From Entoloma clypeatum (Eukaryota; Basidiomycota; Agaricomycetes; Agaricales; Entolomataceae), in contig OY751487.1 in the NCBI GenBank assembly GCA_963565915.1, forward strand, positions 3,100,001-3,164,000: DNA of 64,000 nucleotides, in the 5' to 3' direction. The position numbers and the translations under genes are program-made. Shown in pieces: positions 51,459 to 63,202 of the stretch (its first letter is position 1; every line of letters starts with the position of its first letter). The notes under the pieces are model-generated. The model was given only the letters and a program-made list of their open reading frames with translations. It searched no databases and was not told where the DNA came from.

Positions 51459-53072
51459 ATGTCGGCAGGTATGATCACGAAGCCGATGAGCTCTTTTCTG
51501 ATACTCAATCATTTTCTCGAAAAGAGCTTTGGCAGGGCGTTCCGCTCGCTCCTCCGGATAGGTCCGCACCGCGAGCCCGTGTTACGATCCTAAATTGAAA
51601 ATCTCTCCGCAGCATTTTCAAACTTACTGCAGCGTACAAGGAAGATACATTCGAGAAGAAGGTAAATCTTGGTGTCGGAGCATATCGGGACGACAACAAC
51701 AAACCTTGGGTACTTCCTGTCGTGAAAAAAGTCAGCTCGCCAGTGATCCTACCCACTCGTATACTTAAATTTGTTCAGGCTTCAAAGATCATTCTAAGCG
51801 ATGAAACGGTTGATCACGAATATCTGCCCATCACTGGACTTGCCTCTTATACGAACGGGGCTGCTCGATTGATTCTTGGCCCATCCTCTCCCGCGATTCA
51901 AGAACAGCGTGTGGTCAGCGTCCAGACCATCTCTGGAACTGGTGCGAACCATCTTGGGGCACTCTTCCTCTCTCGATTCTATCAATGGAACGGAGCCCCA
52001 CCGAAAATCTGGTTGAGTAATCCGACTTGGGGTGAGGATCAAACATGTTTGATGTTTGGATTCCCCTCGCTTATTTGTTATAAAAGCCAACCATTATGCG
52101 ATTTTCAAGAATGTGGGTATCGAGCCGGTCGAATATCCGTATTATGATCCCAAGACGATTGGGTTGGATTTCGCCGGTTTCATTGGGGCACTACAAAATG
52201 CTCCTGAGCGTTCGGTGTTCCTCTTACATGCCTGTGCGCATAACCCAACGGGAGTAGACCCGACAGAAGAGCAATGGAAGACCGTTGCGGACGTGATGCT
52301 TGCGAAGAAGCATTACGCATTCATCGATTGTGCTTACCAAGGCTTCGCTAGCGGCGACTTGGATCGAGATGCTTGGGCTGTGCGACACTTCGTCGAGAGA
52401 GGTGTGGCATTGCTTATCTGCCAGGTGGGGTTGGAGCCGGTACGACGCTGTGGAGATCTAATGTTCCTTTCGTATGTCAGAGTTTTGCGAAGAACGCAGG
52501 TCTGTATGGTGAGCGGGTCGGAGCACTTCACGTCGTTCCTCCTGCAAAGGAAACGGCGGAAAGGGTAAATAGTCAGCTTTCGGTGCTGCAACGGAGCGAG
52601 ATCAGCAACCCGCCGACCTTTGGAGCACGGGTGGTGAGTTGTCCATGTTGGTGTAGAATGTGGTAGGCAGCACTGAGGCAGGAGAATGACAGGTATCGCT
52701 CATCTTGAACGACGCTGCGTTGTTCGAAGAATGGAAACAGGACATCCAAACGATGTCGGGCCGGATCATTGCCATGCGCAGGGAGCTGCACCGACTGCTG
52801 ACAGAGGAGCTGAAGACGCCAGGTAACTGGGATCACATCATCAAGCAGATCGGGATGTTCAGGTACGTGATGGCGGGGATCGCGCATGCAGATGGCTTCA
52901 CTGATGCTATAACAGTTTCACGGGGATCAGTAGGGAGCAGAGCCAGGGATTGGTGGAGAGGGCGCACATTTATCTGACGGCGAACGGACGAATTTCGATG
53001 GCAGGTCTCAACTCACACAACATCCGATACTTTGCAGAGAGTTTGGACCAGGTGGTCAGGGGCGAGCTTTAA
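51459..53072 (+). CDS. AAT2: Aspartate aminotransferase, cytosolic type
   Basis: PLP enzyme converting aspartate and 2-oxoglutarate to oxaloacetate and glutamate. Model of 8 exons: 51459-51468, 51525-51561, 51613-51730, 51779-52031, 52087-52424, 52481-52633, 52693-52862, 52916-53072; 411 aa. Exon 1 codes only three and a third codons; with exon 2 it gives MSAELWQGVPLAPPDSIFKL. Motifs: KKVNLGVGAYRDD, SGTGANHLGA, LLHACAHNPTGVDPT, YQGFASGD, the PLP lysine in SFAKNAGLYGERVG and MFSFTGIS. No targeting peptide in this model, hence cytosolic or peroxisomal (no PTS1, the end is VVRGEL). Intron 1 ends in AAAAG, a weak acceptor. Confidence 0.95.
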
Positions 53073-53145
53073 ATAGAATATGATGTCAGGCAGTATATCT
53101 AGAATAACTTAGACGGCGTCAAGAGCCTTTCTATCATCTCCCCCG

Positions 53146-56100
53146 ATGACTTCCGCCGGCCCCGTCACCCCGAGACTCCGTCCTCCAGCCCACATCCTCC
53201 TTCCTCCCCCGCCCTCCTTCTCCGCCTTCTCCGGCTCATCACCTGACCATTCTCCCCTCTACTACACCGCCCCCTCCTCACCCGCCTCCCCGCCCGACCT
53301 TCCGTATTTCACCCCGCCTTCCTCCCCCGCCCCCATTACCACCAACGACCCCTGTCCTGCTGTCGATCTCACCATCGATGTCGCCCTAGACGATGACTCC
53401 CTTACCGCACTAGATAAAATCTATCTCTTCACCACCAGCAAAGCCACCTCTCACAGAGTCTTCATCACCCATGCCCTCCCCTCATTCCTCCCCCTCGTCA
53501 CTCCCCACGATGCAATCCACTACGTCCTTCCCCTCCTCAGCGGTCTTGCCATGGATCAAGGTACTTCGCTTTGCCCATCATTAACCCTATCTCAATCTTC
53601 TCTTCAGAGGAACAGGTCAAAGAGGCGTTGGCCGCAGAACTCGTCTCCCTCATTTGGTGGTTCTTCTCGGTTTGCCTCGTCCCTTCTTGTCTCTACTCTG
53701 CCCCTCTTTAACCTTTCGCACAGCATTGTCAAATTGTTTCTGATGAGGTGCCTCCAACGGACCCGACCATGTCATCAGAGACGGCGACTATCTCCGTGCA
53801 AGCCTTCACACCCATTCTAGGAACCCTCCTTCTCAGTAGCAACCCAGCCGTCGGAGCTACCGCTCGCTATGCCATCGTCGACCTCCTCTCCCGCCTCAAA
53901 ACCGCCGACGAGAAAGAGGCGGGTGCTGATTTCTCCTCACATTCGGTTAGTCTGTATGAAGAAGAAACGGACTGGGCGATAGGATTGTTCCTGCGCTATG
54001 AGAGAGAAATCTTTCGGAACGAAATATTGCAACAGATTGTCATCGGGATGGCTAGACTTGATGTCGACGTTGACGACCTGCCCGACGAGGGCCAACAGGA
54101 CGAGCAATCTCACGAGCCCAACAACAGCAGGTGTCAAGATTGTACTGTCATCCCGGCTGCATCAGACATCCAATTCCTGGCCTCTCGATCCGAGGCGGAA
54201 ACTCACAATCCATTTTTCCCGCCATTCCTTCCTCATCCTTCTCTGTCACCTTCTGCTCCAGCCTCCCTGGCGCCATCTTGGAGCTGCTGGCCTGACAGGT
54301 CGGGTCCGCTTTCACCCATGGCGTCAGCAAAAACCGAGAACAGATGTATCTCAAAATCAGAAACCCTGTCGCCTGGTGTACCAGTTCCTCATCCAATCCA
54401 TACCAATCCTCCGTTCCCTCGGTCTCCAACGGAGGAACACTTGTCATCTCCACATTCACCGCCGTCACATTCGAACGACGACCGTGAGTTTGAAGCGAAT
54501 GAAAGTGAGTTGGATGAACACGGCGCGGTAGGGCGACTGTCGAGTATGAGTCTGATGGCGGCAGTGACAGCGAGCGGTGAGTCTATCTTTGCGACCACCC
54601 TGTCATGCGAACCTCACGGCGATGGCCCCAGGACCCCTGGATGGAAGTATTCAAGAAGCTTTTGTGAAGGAAGTAGAACGAGGGGGGCAGGACCCCGTGT
54701 ATTGGGTCAGGCGAGAAGCTGTATTTGCCTTAGGAGCATTGGCGAAAGTGATCCCAGAGGAAATCGTCATTTGCTCTTTCGTGGGTGTCGCTCTTCTGGT
54801 ATTTAGACGTCTTGACTGTACAATCTTTCTAGCTTCCGTTATTCGATTCCTTGCGGCACGACTCCGTCTGGCATGTACGTCATTCTGCCTTATTCGCCTT
54901 ACCAGCCATTCTATCGCGTCTACCTCCGATGCAGCGCCGTTCTTTAGCTCTTGACACAATATCAACCCTGTGTATGGACGATTCGCCCGTCGTAAGATCG
55001 GGTGTCTTAGAGGCCCTTGGCGAGGTCCTATACACATTCCACAAAGACGACGACGGTCCTCCTGAAAAACTCCTGCAATTGTTTCTCGGACGGAAAGAAG
55101 ATAAACGGGTGCGGGACGGTCAGCAGATATCAGTCACAAGAAGTACTGCTAGGGAGGAGACACCTCTAGAATCGTTCTACAAGGACTCGGAAAGGCCTCT
55201 GATATGTGCTTTCAACTATCCAGCCGTCGCTCTCACTCTGGGGAGGGCTCGTTGGCCAGAACTAAGAGAAGTGTATCGGGATCTTGCTGCGAATCGGGCA
55301 CTCAGGGTACAACAGACAATTGCTGCCAGCCTTGGTGTACTCGCGGAAATCATAGGTAAGGAGAATGCAAACGTGGATTTGGTGGATGTTTGGTGGGATG
55401 TCATACGCAATGACGATAACGAGGTTCGGGCAAAAGCATTGGAATCTGTTGGTCTTTTTGTGTCTGTGTTGGGTACAGAAACAGGTGACAACATACTGCG
55501 GGGCCTCGTCTCGGCCTGGGACGAGGGCATATTGAACAGCTGGAGAGAGCGGGAGACAATCACGACGTCTTTGATGACTTTCATCAACTCAACGACTGTA
55601 CGCGCGCACAGTTTCACGGTGGGTTTGCTTCGTCGAGGATTGGAAGATGTTGTAGCTGCTGTGAGAGAGGCCGCAGTGTCTGCTGTGAGTATCACGACAC
55701 TCCTTCGTGAAGTCTTCGTGATAATCGGCACTTCTGACTTGATATTCAGCTGCCCCGGATATGGTCAACTTTATCTAACAATCAGGAAGTCCTTATCCAA
55801 CTCAAGGAAGACCTGAGGAACCTCTCAAACTCAAGGGTATATCGAAGGCGCATGACGTATGGCGCATATTCACTACTTTTCCTAACTTGCTTACCAGCGA
55901 TTCCAAGCTTCGTGGCCTGTCAGCAGGCTCTGCTTACATTTGAATACGACGGTCATGGAATAGGCGTTGATGAAGACTTTTGGGACTCTTTGTCTAAACT
56001 TGTCGACGATCCGATCATAGGTGTCAGAATTGGCATTGCGCGCTTGACGGGATATCTCTCAGGTATGTCCTTATGCCTTTGGTTTTCAGTAAAATGACTT

Positions 56101-56356
56101 TTGTGATTTATCTACAGCCCAACAGCTCTCACACCATCACTTTCCCACATCTGGGAAATTGCTCCATCTCATCGAACGGCTTTCTCAGGATGCTTCCTGC
56201 GAAGTGCGGTCGTATCTTCCATCTCTGTCACAGGTTGGACCTCCACTAACAAATCACCACTTTGCACGTTCCGATCTAATAATGAGCGATTCTGCGAGAA
56301 TTCGGATGGCTAACCCCCTGACGTTCTCTCGGCCTCCACCAGCTCGAATGTCTTAG
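53146..56356 (+). CDS. PP4R1-like HEAT/armadillo regulatory subunit
   Basis: First exons 53146-53560, 53608-53669 and 53724 onward are firm; later borders, and the stop near 56356, are tentative. An N-terminal Pro/Ser-rich region is followed by LTALDKIYLFTTSKATSHRV, which resembles the start of fungal protein phosphatase 4 regulatory subunit 1. Then come helical HEAT repeats: QAFTPILGTLLLSSNPAVGA with TARYAIVDLLSRL, VYWVRREAVFALGALAKVIP, WHVRHSALFALPAILSRLP, RVQQTIAASLGVLAEIIGKE, EVRAKALESVGLFVSVLGTE and VAAVREAAVSA. An acidic, Pro-rich insert (EANESELDEHGAVGRLSSMS) divides the array. PP4R1 steers PP4 to substrates; other HEAT proteins of the PP2A family are the main alternative. Confidence 0.65.
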
Positions 56357-59300
56357 ACGAGCCTGCATTCACTACGGGGACATGTACTCTTGCATACCCA
56401 CAATGAGGAGGGTGTGGCTTCCGACATGCAAAACCGGTCCGTTGACTACAAGTACAACAAATCCTACAGCAATGCATGTTGTATACGTATGTATCGATAC
56501 AAGGAAACTGCCGCCTTGTATGCCCTTGTGAACACATGAAATACTATCCCTCACCCTCATCAGCAAATCAGGGAAGTTCTGATTTAGCAATATGACACTC
56601 ACGAGCATGCTACAATATTATAACACCTCGACAACAGCTCATAAACAGCTTATCTATGGTCAGTAGTATTACAATAATATTGTGCATTAGATACAGTATT
56701 CTACTCATACTGTGAGGCAAGGATAATGTGAGAACGAGGTTGTATTTACATTGTGAACTGACTACCAAGTCGGCAGCTACTTTGCAAAATTCACGTCAGA
56801 TGTTAAATAGTTCACCCCCGATTATGATGAGTTGGTAGGACTTGCAACTTCGGGCGACTTTTCAACATTATAGTTGTAATCGGAGATTGAATAAATTTAT
56901 AAAGGGAGCAACCCGGCGTTTGAATCCCCCATTTTCTGCATTATAACCCCCTTGTCTTCGTGTTTACAAGATTCCTCCTCACCACCTCCTTCGTCGTCAC
57001 TCATGCTAGAAGTGACCCTCAACGACCTGTGAAGGTCAGCCCTTTGGACTCCGGTTGTGAACTTGAAGGGTGGGTGCGTTGCCCCCGGTTTTTTTGTTTG
57101 TTTGTTTGGCTAACACCTGACAGGCCTGACAGGTGAGAAGCTGCGACAGCTCGGCTGCTTGAGCTTGTCGTCAAAGGTCTACTGAGGTCTGAGGAACTTG
57201 TGAGTCACCGCATTCCATGCAGAGGTTCATCCTGTTTCGACACAAGTCTACCCACTGACTAATCAGTACTCGCCCAGCCCGACGCTTGACGCCAACAGTG
57301 CCCATAGCTACGGCTTGAATTGTGAGTGCGTCGCTGAGTGGTTGCTCAGCAACTGAATGTGATTACAGGTTGGCTTCGTTACCAGTTAGCTCTGCTTCCT
57401 GCAAATCATCCACGAGGAGTGCGCGGCCTGCAAATGTGAGGCCACCAGACCCGGACTAATTGAGGGAGAGGCACAGGCACTGCAGGCGTCGAGGGAGCGG
57501 TGGAGGTGGGGGAGAGCTTGGCTGGGCCCTGGTGAGAAAGGGAGGAGTTGACCACTTGGCGCGACTGACCCAGTGAGAGATATTGGCGAGGCGACACTGA
57601 TAGGCTTTGGGGGAATATCCTCCGCTCGTCGTATACAATTCATAGATTGACAATATACGTGATTTTGTTGCTTTCCTACTGTCATTGTTCATGAGTCCTC
57701 TGGCTAAGTAATGATTTGGTCAATTATACACCTATTTAAGTCAGATATTGTGCAGACAATCAGCAGAAATATTGCAGCCGCTTGGTCGCTATGCATGGCA
57801 TGATATCAATTCACAGTATGTGGCATTATTTTGATAAACTCATGATACCACATCTGAAATACAAATCGGACCTGCTACTGTCTGGTTATAAATAGCATTG
57901 TGAGTTGATCCATAATATTATAACAGGTTTGTAAGGCCGACAACCATCTATAATGCCTTTCGGGAGCTCATATGGCTAGATAGGAATTTCCATAATTTGC
58001 TGATGCTAAGGTCGGCATGGCTGTGTCAAGACCTCAAGGTGGTCAGTCACATCAGGTCACAAGTCGATTCTGCACTCCGCTGCAAGTTGGCGATGTGGCG
58101 TCGAAAAGAGCATGTCCATGTGATACTTTATTTATACTCCGACACGGCAGGGACCGACAGGTGACATTCAGTGTGACTCCCCAAATTCAGCAGTTTCAAC
58201 AGATGTCGAGCAATCTCAACATCCGCCACAGTTCTACAACATTTTGTGTGTTCAATTCAATCAGAGTCACTCCTAAATACTGTCTGTGTTGACCATCAGG
58301 CTGTGAAGACACAGCCATGCCGACCTTAGGGTGAGGGATAGTAAATAACAAGTAGTACAGTCATCTTGAGACAGAAATTTTGATTCAAGTCTCGGATTCA
58401 GAACCTGGTTGAACCTGAAAAAATCGGGCTATATTTTCGGTTGGAGGAATGTCTTATGTAGCTTGTTTCACCAGGATCTGTAGACAATGAATATATTCAT
58501 GGAAGGATCTGAGGATCAGTATGAATTATCGTTATCAATCAACCACCATCCAATGAGAGAGTCACATCAGACGCGATGAAATTCTATATTTGGATACTAT
58601 CTAATCTAATCATCATCCAGCCCTCTCCATCGTCGTTCGCAAAATCTTCCTCGTCTTCCTTGTCTGATTCGCTATCTGCTGTTGGGGAATATGTTTCTCA
58701 AGCTGGTGTCTTCAGATGGGCTTTCCCCATTGGGTAACTGTGATGTGTGACATTCTCAATCTCACCTCTTGCACAATCTCCCTTCATACCACACAATAGC
58801 CTAGCTTGATATCCTCCTCATTCTTTTCAATCCAACAATTTGACACCAAAAACCTCCAAGACCTTTTTAACAGGGCCTCTAGCCTCGAATTAGCTTTGAA
58901 ACAGCTATAAATTGTCAGATTATTCAATGTTGTATCAGATACTTGACATGCAGCTGGAGTTGTGGACAGCTAGAGCATAACCTTAGAATTTTGCCAAAAG
59001 TCCGAGGCCAAAAAGTGGCCAGGAAGGCATCCGAAGCCGTTTGTATCATTGACTGATGGTGTCTCAAAGACCAGTGGATGACTGTACATCGCTATGTGAG
59101 ACAAGAAATGGGAAAGCCATGCAGCGTCGAATGTCTGGACTTACCTCTCATAGAGTTTATATATTAATCACTTTTCCATTCTTCAGGAAGTTAAGCTTGA
59201 GGGTTGTGAAGCACACCGTTGTCCGCTGCTGAGTTCAAACTAGACAGGATTGATCTGATTGGGTTGGGCAGGTGGATGTCCAGTCGCAGAGCTGAGCTCC

Positions 59301-59381
59301 AGTCGAGGTCCTTCTTTTGTACCGCAATCTCCTTGCTCTCCTCTGCCGGTCTGCAAACTTCTGTGTATACATGAACGAGGC
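56357..59381. other. Gene-poor 3-kb stretch
   Basis: By far the longest gap in the window, AT-rich in parts, with no gene I can support. It holds a MITE (58007-58328), a promoter-like block near 56870-56990 (TTTATAAAGGG, then a pyrimidine-rich leader), a GC-richer block at 57100-57600 with overlapping chance frames, and a degraded acidic coding remnant on the minus strand near 58600-58900. Confidence 0.5.
58007..58328. mobile_element. MITE-like element with TA target duplication
   Basis: Inverted repeats match perfectly over 22 nt: 58006-58027 (CTAAGGTCGGCATGG, then CTGTGTC) and 58308-58329. Taking TA (58007-58008 and 58327-58328) as the duplicated target, the element is 318 bp and starts AGGTCGGCATGG. 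It has no transposase. Its ends do not resemble those of the element at 44347. Confidence 0.75.
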
Positions 59382-60760
59382 ATGCAAACAGCTCTGAGAG
59401 CCTTGCGGTATTTCATCTTTGGCAAGTCTCCGAGTCTCGACTGAGTTCCCAGAGCTTACTATATTTACAGGTTTCTTCATTATCTGTAATTCCGTGGTTG
59501 CCAGCGTTGGTGTATGGAATAACAGTCTCTCTCAATCTACTGGATGGAATTGTACGTTCTCGCCTTCATGTGTGGCGCACGGCGGATTAAGCGCCATTGG
59601 GCTTTGGCAGTGCAGATAACTATATATTTGATATTTCTAGGGTGCTTTGGGCTGTCTTTTGTTTTCTCAGTGTGGGTTCTTTTACGATTATCCCAGTCGT
59701 TATTGAACTGCCTTATCATCAGTATCTTCATCGAGCTTGCGCGTCGACATGCGATCACTGGTCGTGTCTGGTTTGAATGTGCATGGGTTGGGTTGTTTTG
59801 GCTGTTATACCTTGGTAAAGTCACCCCTTATTTGTTAGGGAGCATTCCCTCATCTTCATGAAGGTGGTGCAACTGCTGTCACTGCGATGTTATCAACCTC
59901 ATCGTGTAGTACGCCAGGCAAGTCCCCCCATCCTCATTTCCAATAGTATACCCATCTCACCGCCCAAGATTCAGCACTGTCTTACAGTGACACCTGTGTA
60001 TCAACTCGGGTACTTGTCGCTTTCACTTGGATGATGACCATGATATGTACGTACTGAACAAATATCCAGCATTTTATTGATAGATTGACCCTGTATGACA
60101 GTACTGTCCTATTTCTCCCTTCTGGTGATCTTGACAGTATTCCACCTTGGGTATGACCCCAGGATATGGCACCGTTATGTTCACAAATTTCCATGGAATA
60201 AGGGCCAGCGAGTAATTCCCAGCGCTCCTGCTTCTCCTCGTCGTTCAAGTGATCCGGTCAAACCCATTCTAGCTCCAAAGCCTCGGCGTGCTATTCCCCC
60301 TGCTATGTATGCTCCCCGTTTCGGTCCCGGAATGGATTGTGAAGTTGAGGCCCATCCAACGCTTATCCCTACCAGTAACCGACCTATTCAGGCTCTGCCT
60401 GCCGCTCCCGCGCGGCCTCGATTTCCTCCTCTCACACTCTCCACACGGCAATTGCAAGAACCTATTCAACCATCTTTATATCCGTTGCATATACAATCCG
60501 CCTTGCAACCTCTTCGTGCACCACATCCGGCTCAGCCTTACGGTCATCGGCCACAATTACCACCCTCCCCTCCTCCGCCACTAGGTGACTGGCCTCGCCA
60601 AAATCCTACGATACATCAGGCATCAAGGTCAAATCGAAATAGATACCTCGCGCCACCGATGTCAGACGAGGCACCTAGGGTAGGCAGGCAGGGCCCTACT
60701 ACTTCTGAGCCTCGACAACGCCCTTTAGGTCCGCGAAATTTGGACGTTCCGCAGGGTTAA
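59382..60760 (+). CDS. MARVEL-like four-helix membrane protein A
   Basis: Exon 1 59382-59421, exon 2 from 59471; later exons end near 59570, 59820 and 59917 and the last starts near 60101. Four hydrophobic segments in the MARVEL pattern: RALRYFIFGFFIICNSVVAS with VGVWNNSLS, ITIYLIFLGCFGL then IFIELARRHAITGRVWFECA and WVGLFWLLYLGGATAVTAML, and TWMMTMILLSYFSLLVILTV. The C-terminal tail is cytosolic, Pro/Arg-rich, about 190 residues. Two introns (59422 and 59918) have GCAAGT donors and are needed to join the helices. MARVEL proteins act in membrane apposition and at eisosome-like domains; exact function unknown. Confidence 0.7.
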
Positions 60761-61008
60761 GTTGTGCATTTGGTTGCTGAATGTATATGTGGGATGTATC
60801 ATAATCAAGTGATTGCAGGAACGTTATAGACCAATAGTTAAGTAACAAAGGGATAACAATGGCCAATTGTCTATGTTTGTGTGCGCATTGTTTTCCGCAT
60901 ACAAATTCAAGTACATGTCGACGAACAATCCTCTGGGGCAGTTCTTAACGATCTTCACGCTCTTTTTCTTCGTCACCTTTCCCTCCCCCCATGTCAAGCA
61001 CTTCTATC

Positions 61009-62285
61009 ATGCAAAACCCGTTTCTCATCGTCCGCTTCGTATTCTTTGGTACGTTGGGATTTGTAGCTGTGAAGACACCGTAACCAACCTCAAATTCTCT
61101 CGTTTCCCAGCTCTTCTTGCAAACATCAATCTTCTTGGCATTGTTTTTGCGTCTTGGAACATCAATGCCACCTCGACTCCTGGTAGGCGCACTATCTGCC
61201 ATACGATTCTGGTAGATATATATTTACTCTGAGTCTTACAGCGTCTGCGACGGTTATCTCTCTCTTTAACAGTTGTAACACTCTTCTATGTGTTGCCTTG
61301 TATGTTCACTATACTGGGGACCTTTGCCGATTTATCTGATGCCATGCAATGCAGGGGCCTCGCGGAACTGCTCTTCCCAGGAGCCCCTACTTCACAAATT
61401 TTATTTGAATGTTCGTGGGCTGCTACGCTTACTGTGATTCAGGCGGGTAAGGTTACTTCCGCGCACAACTCGATCCGTTCATCTGGTGCTCATAGCTTCC
61501 TTCAGGCACTGCGATTGGCGTAAGCGTGCATAGACCTGAGATATGTCAGTTATGTCTCCAAATGCTTCACTCATGGAATCTGATTGATTCGTCATACCCA
61601 GCTGAGTGGAACGTCGCGGCTTCCTTGTCGCTTTTGGTGCAGACAACCTGGTTAGGCAGTGTTATCTGTGAGTCACGATCGATTGTATGTCATTTTTTGA
61701 GATAGGACCCATTCTCGTACAGCTCTTGCGTATTTCTCGGTGTTGTTTATCGCCACCACGGCCCACTCCCATGAAAACTCCGAAATCTGGTTGATGTCTG
61801 TGTATGCAGTGGTTTGGTTCAAGCAACCCAAGGTGCATGACCTCGAGAAGGCCAGCATCAGCTCAGAATCCAAGTTCTCTGATGATCTTCAGCGCTCGCC
61901 AGGCGAAGCTGGTCGCACTATTGATGGTGGTGTCGGAAAGGCTCCGTGGGCACAAGATATCCGTCGAGGCATAGACCCGCCCTTCAAACAACCAGGACAC
62001 ATTGGCTCAGCGCATTCCTCGACCACCTTCGTCGATCCTCTTCCTCAAGTTCACTCAGGAACCGTTGCTGGTTCACGGTTGGTTCACAAGTTCCGCGACG
62101 CACGCACGATCCCCCGTTCGGAGAGCCCCCTAGGACATGCAAACGGCAATTCGAGTCAACGGGAACCTTTCCCCTGTCGACTTGAGAACCACGACTTGCC
62201 GATACCTCTTCCTCGCCTCTCGGAATGGGTCCCAGCAGATGGGATCAGGGGCATCGATGTCCACGCCATTCCTATTTCTCCTTGA
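61009..62285 (+). CDS. MARVEL-like membrane protein B, tandem paralogue
   Basis: Exons 61009-61048, 61111-61182, 61242-61299, 61355-61446 and 61506 onward; the rest is tentative up to the stop at 62285. Helix 1 MQNPFLIVRFVFFALLANIN with LLGIVFASWNINA mirrors gene A, and the central SQILFECSWAATLTVIQAG matches the RVWFECAWVGLFWLLYLG of A. Exon 1 is 40 nt in both genes, and the second-helix intron sits at the same place and phase, so the two arose by tandem duplication. The tail is Ser/Pro/His-rich and unlike that of A. Start chosen by this match, not by the longer upstream frame. Confidence 0.6.
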
Positions 62286-62356
62286 TGACCTGTAGCATAA
62301 TAAACGAATTGTAGCTTTAGTTAGATATGTAAATATTATTTTAGTAAGCATTCGCA

Positions 62357-63076
62357 ATGTCTGCGCTCAACACTCTCCTCAACCGCTCTCCTCGGCCCCA
62401 TTCAATCCAGAAACCGTTTATCTCTCCGTCTCTTATACGACCGCGGGCGCGTGCCACCTTCCGTCAATTTTCTCTACGGTCTCAATCATACGCAAAGCCA
62501 ACTACCATAATAATCGCTCCTCGACTGATCTATGCTACTGGTATCGCTGGCCTAGGATTAGCGCTCACGACTTGCAGATCGAAAGTTCATTGCGATTGTG
62601 AGCAATCTATAGATAGAGGCTGCTATTTCATTAATCCGTCAAGCCAGCTGAGACCCCATCTTCTCCTTCGAATCTTGCTCAGCCACCAGTCTCGCGCCTT
62701 TCATTTTATGAACTCTCGTTTGGCACAGTGACCGGAATTTGCGCCGGCGTCTTCATCAAGAAAGGCATCAAGGCAGCAGCTTGGCTCTTGGGTGGTGTTT
62801 TCATACTTGTGCAGGTGGGTTTCTGAGCTCATCAGTGTAAAAGCTGTTCATGTCACGTATGGATAGTATCTGAGATCAACATCTATCATCCGTGTCGACT
62901 GGGCAAGAATGGCTTCTGCGTTCGAGAACAGGTTCTACGTTGTGAATGCAAACGGAAATAGGACGGTACCAACACCAGCTTCTGTGTGGAGGCGGCTTGT
63001 CGACTTCCTTACGGCAGACTTCCAACCCCGTGCCTCTTTCCTAGCTGGACTCACCTTAGGATTGCGGATTGGTTAA
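62357..63076 (+). CDS. FUN14: FUN14-domain mitochondrial outer-membrane protein
   Basis: Exons 62357-62597, 62648-62814, 62867-63076; 205 aa. The N-terminus is rich in Ser/Arg/Pro and lacks acidic residues, a mitochondrial presequence-like start, followed by a hydrophobic stretch (LIYATGIAGLGLAL). The FUN14 core is SFYELSFGTVTGICAGVFIK, KGIKAAAWLLGGVFILVQYL and a terminal RASFLAGLTLGLRIG with Gly-spaced helices. FYELSF resembles, but does not exactly match, the LC3-interacting region of animal FUNDC1. The acceptor CCAG at 62647 was chosen; the nearer CAAG breaks the frame. The gene starts 71 bp after MARVEL-like B. Confidence 0.85.
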
Positions 63077-63202
63077 CAAGTGTTTGGAGTCTTGAACAAG
63101 TATTGATAGTCTTACGTAGTATACTATACTTGATAAAGTAATGTGTATGAAGCCTCAGCAAACACGGATCAAAACAACTTTTTTTTACTCGCTCACCAAT
63201 CA

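Noticed and set aside
56920..56945. T-loop-like GTTTGAATCC suggesting a tRNA
   Set aside because: No acceptor, D or anticodon stems can be formed around it.
57386..57692. Three overlapping minus-strand frames
   Set aside because: Low-complexity Pro/Ser/Ala frames in a GC-rich block; no splice pattern or homology recognised.
56614..57925. Repeated AATATTATAACA at 56614 and 57914 as possible LTR or target duplication
   Set aside because: Only 12 AT-rich identical bases and no similarity beyond them; no TG..CA ends.
58017..58292. 91-codon frame MAVSRPQGG
   Set aside because: It lies entirely inside the MITE and starts in its inverted repeat; a chance frame.
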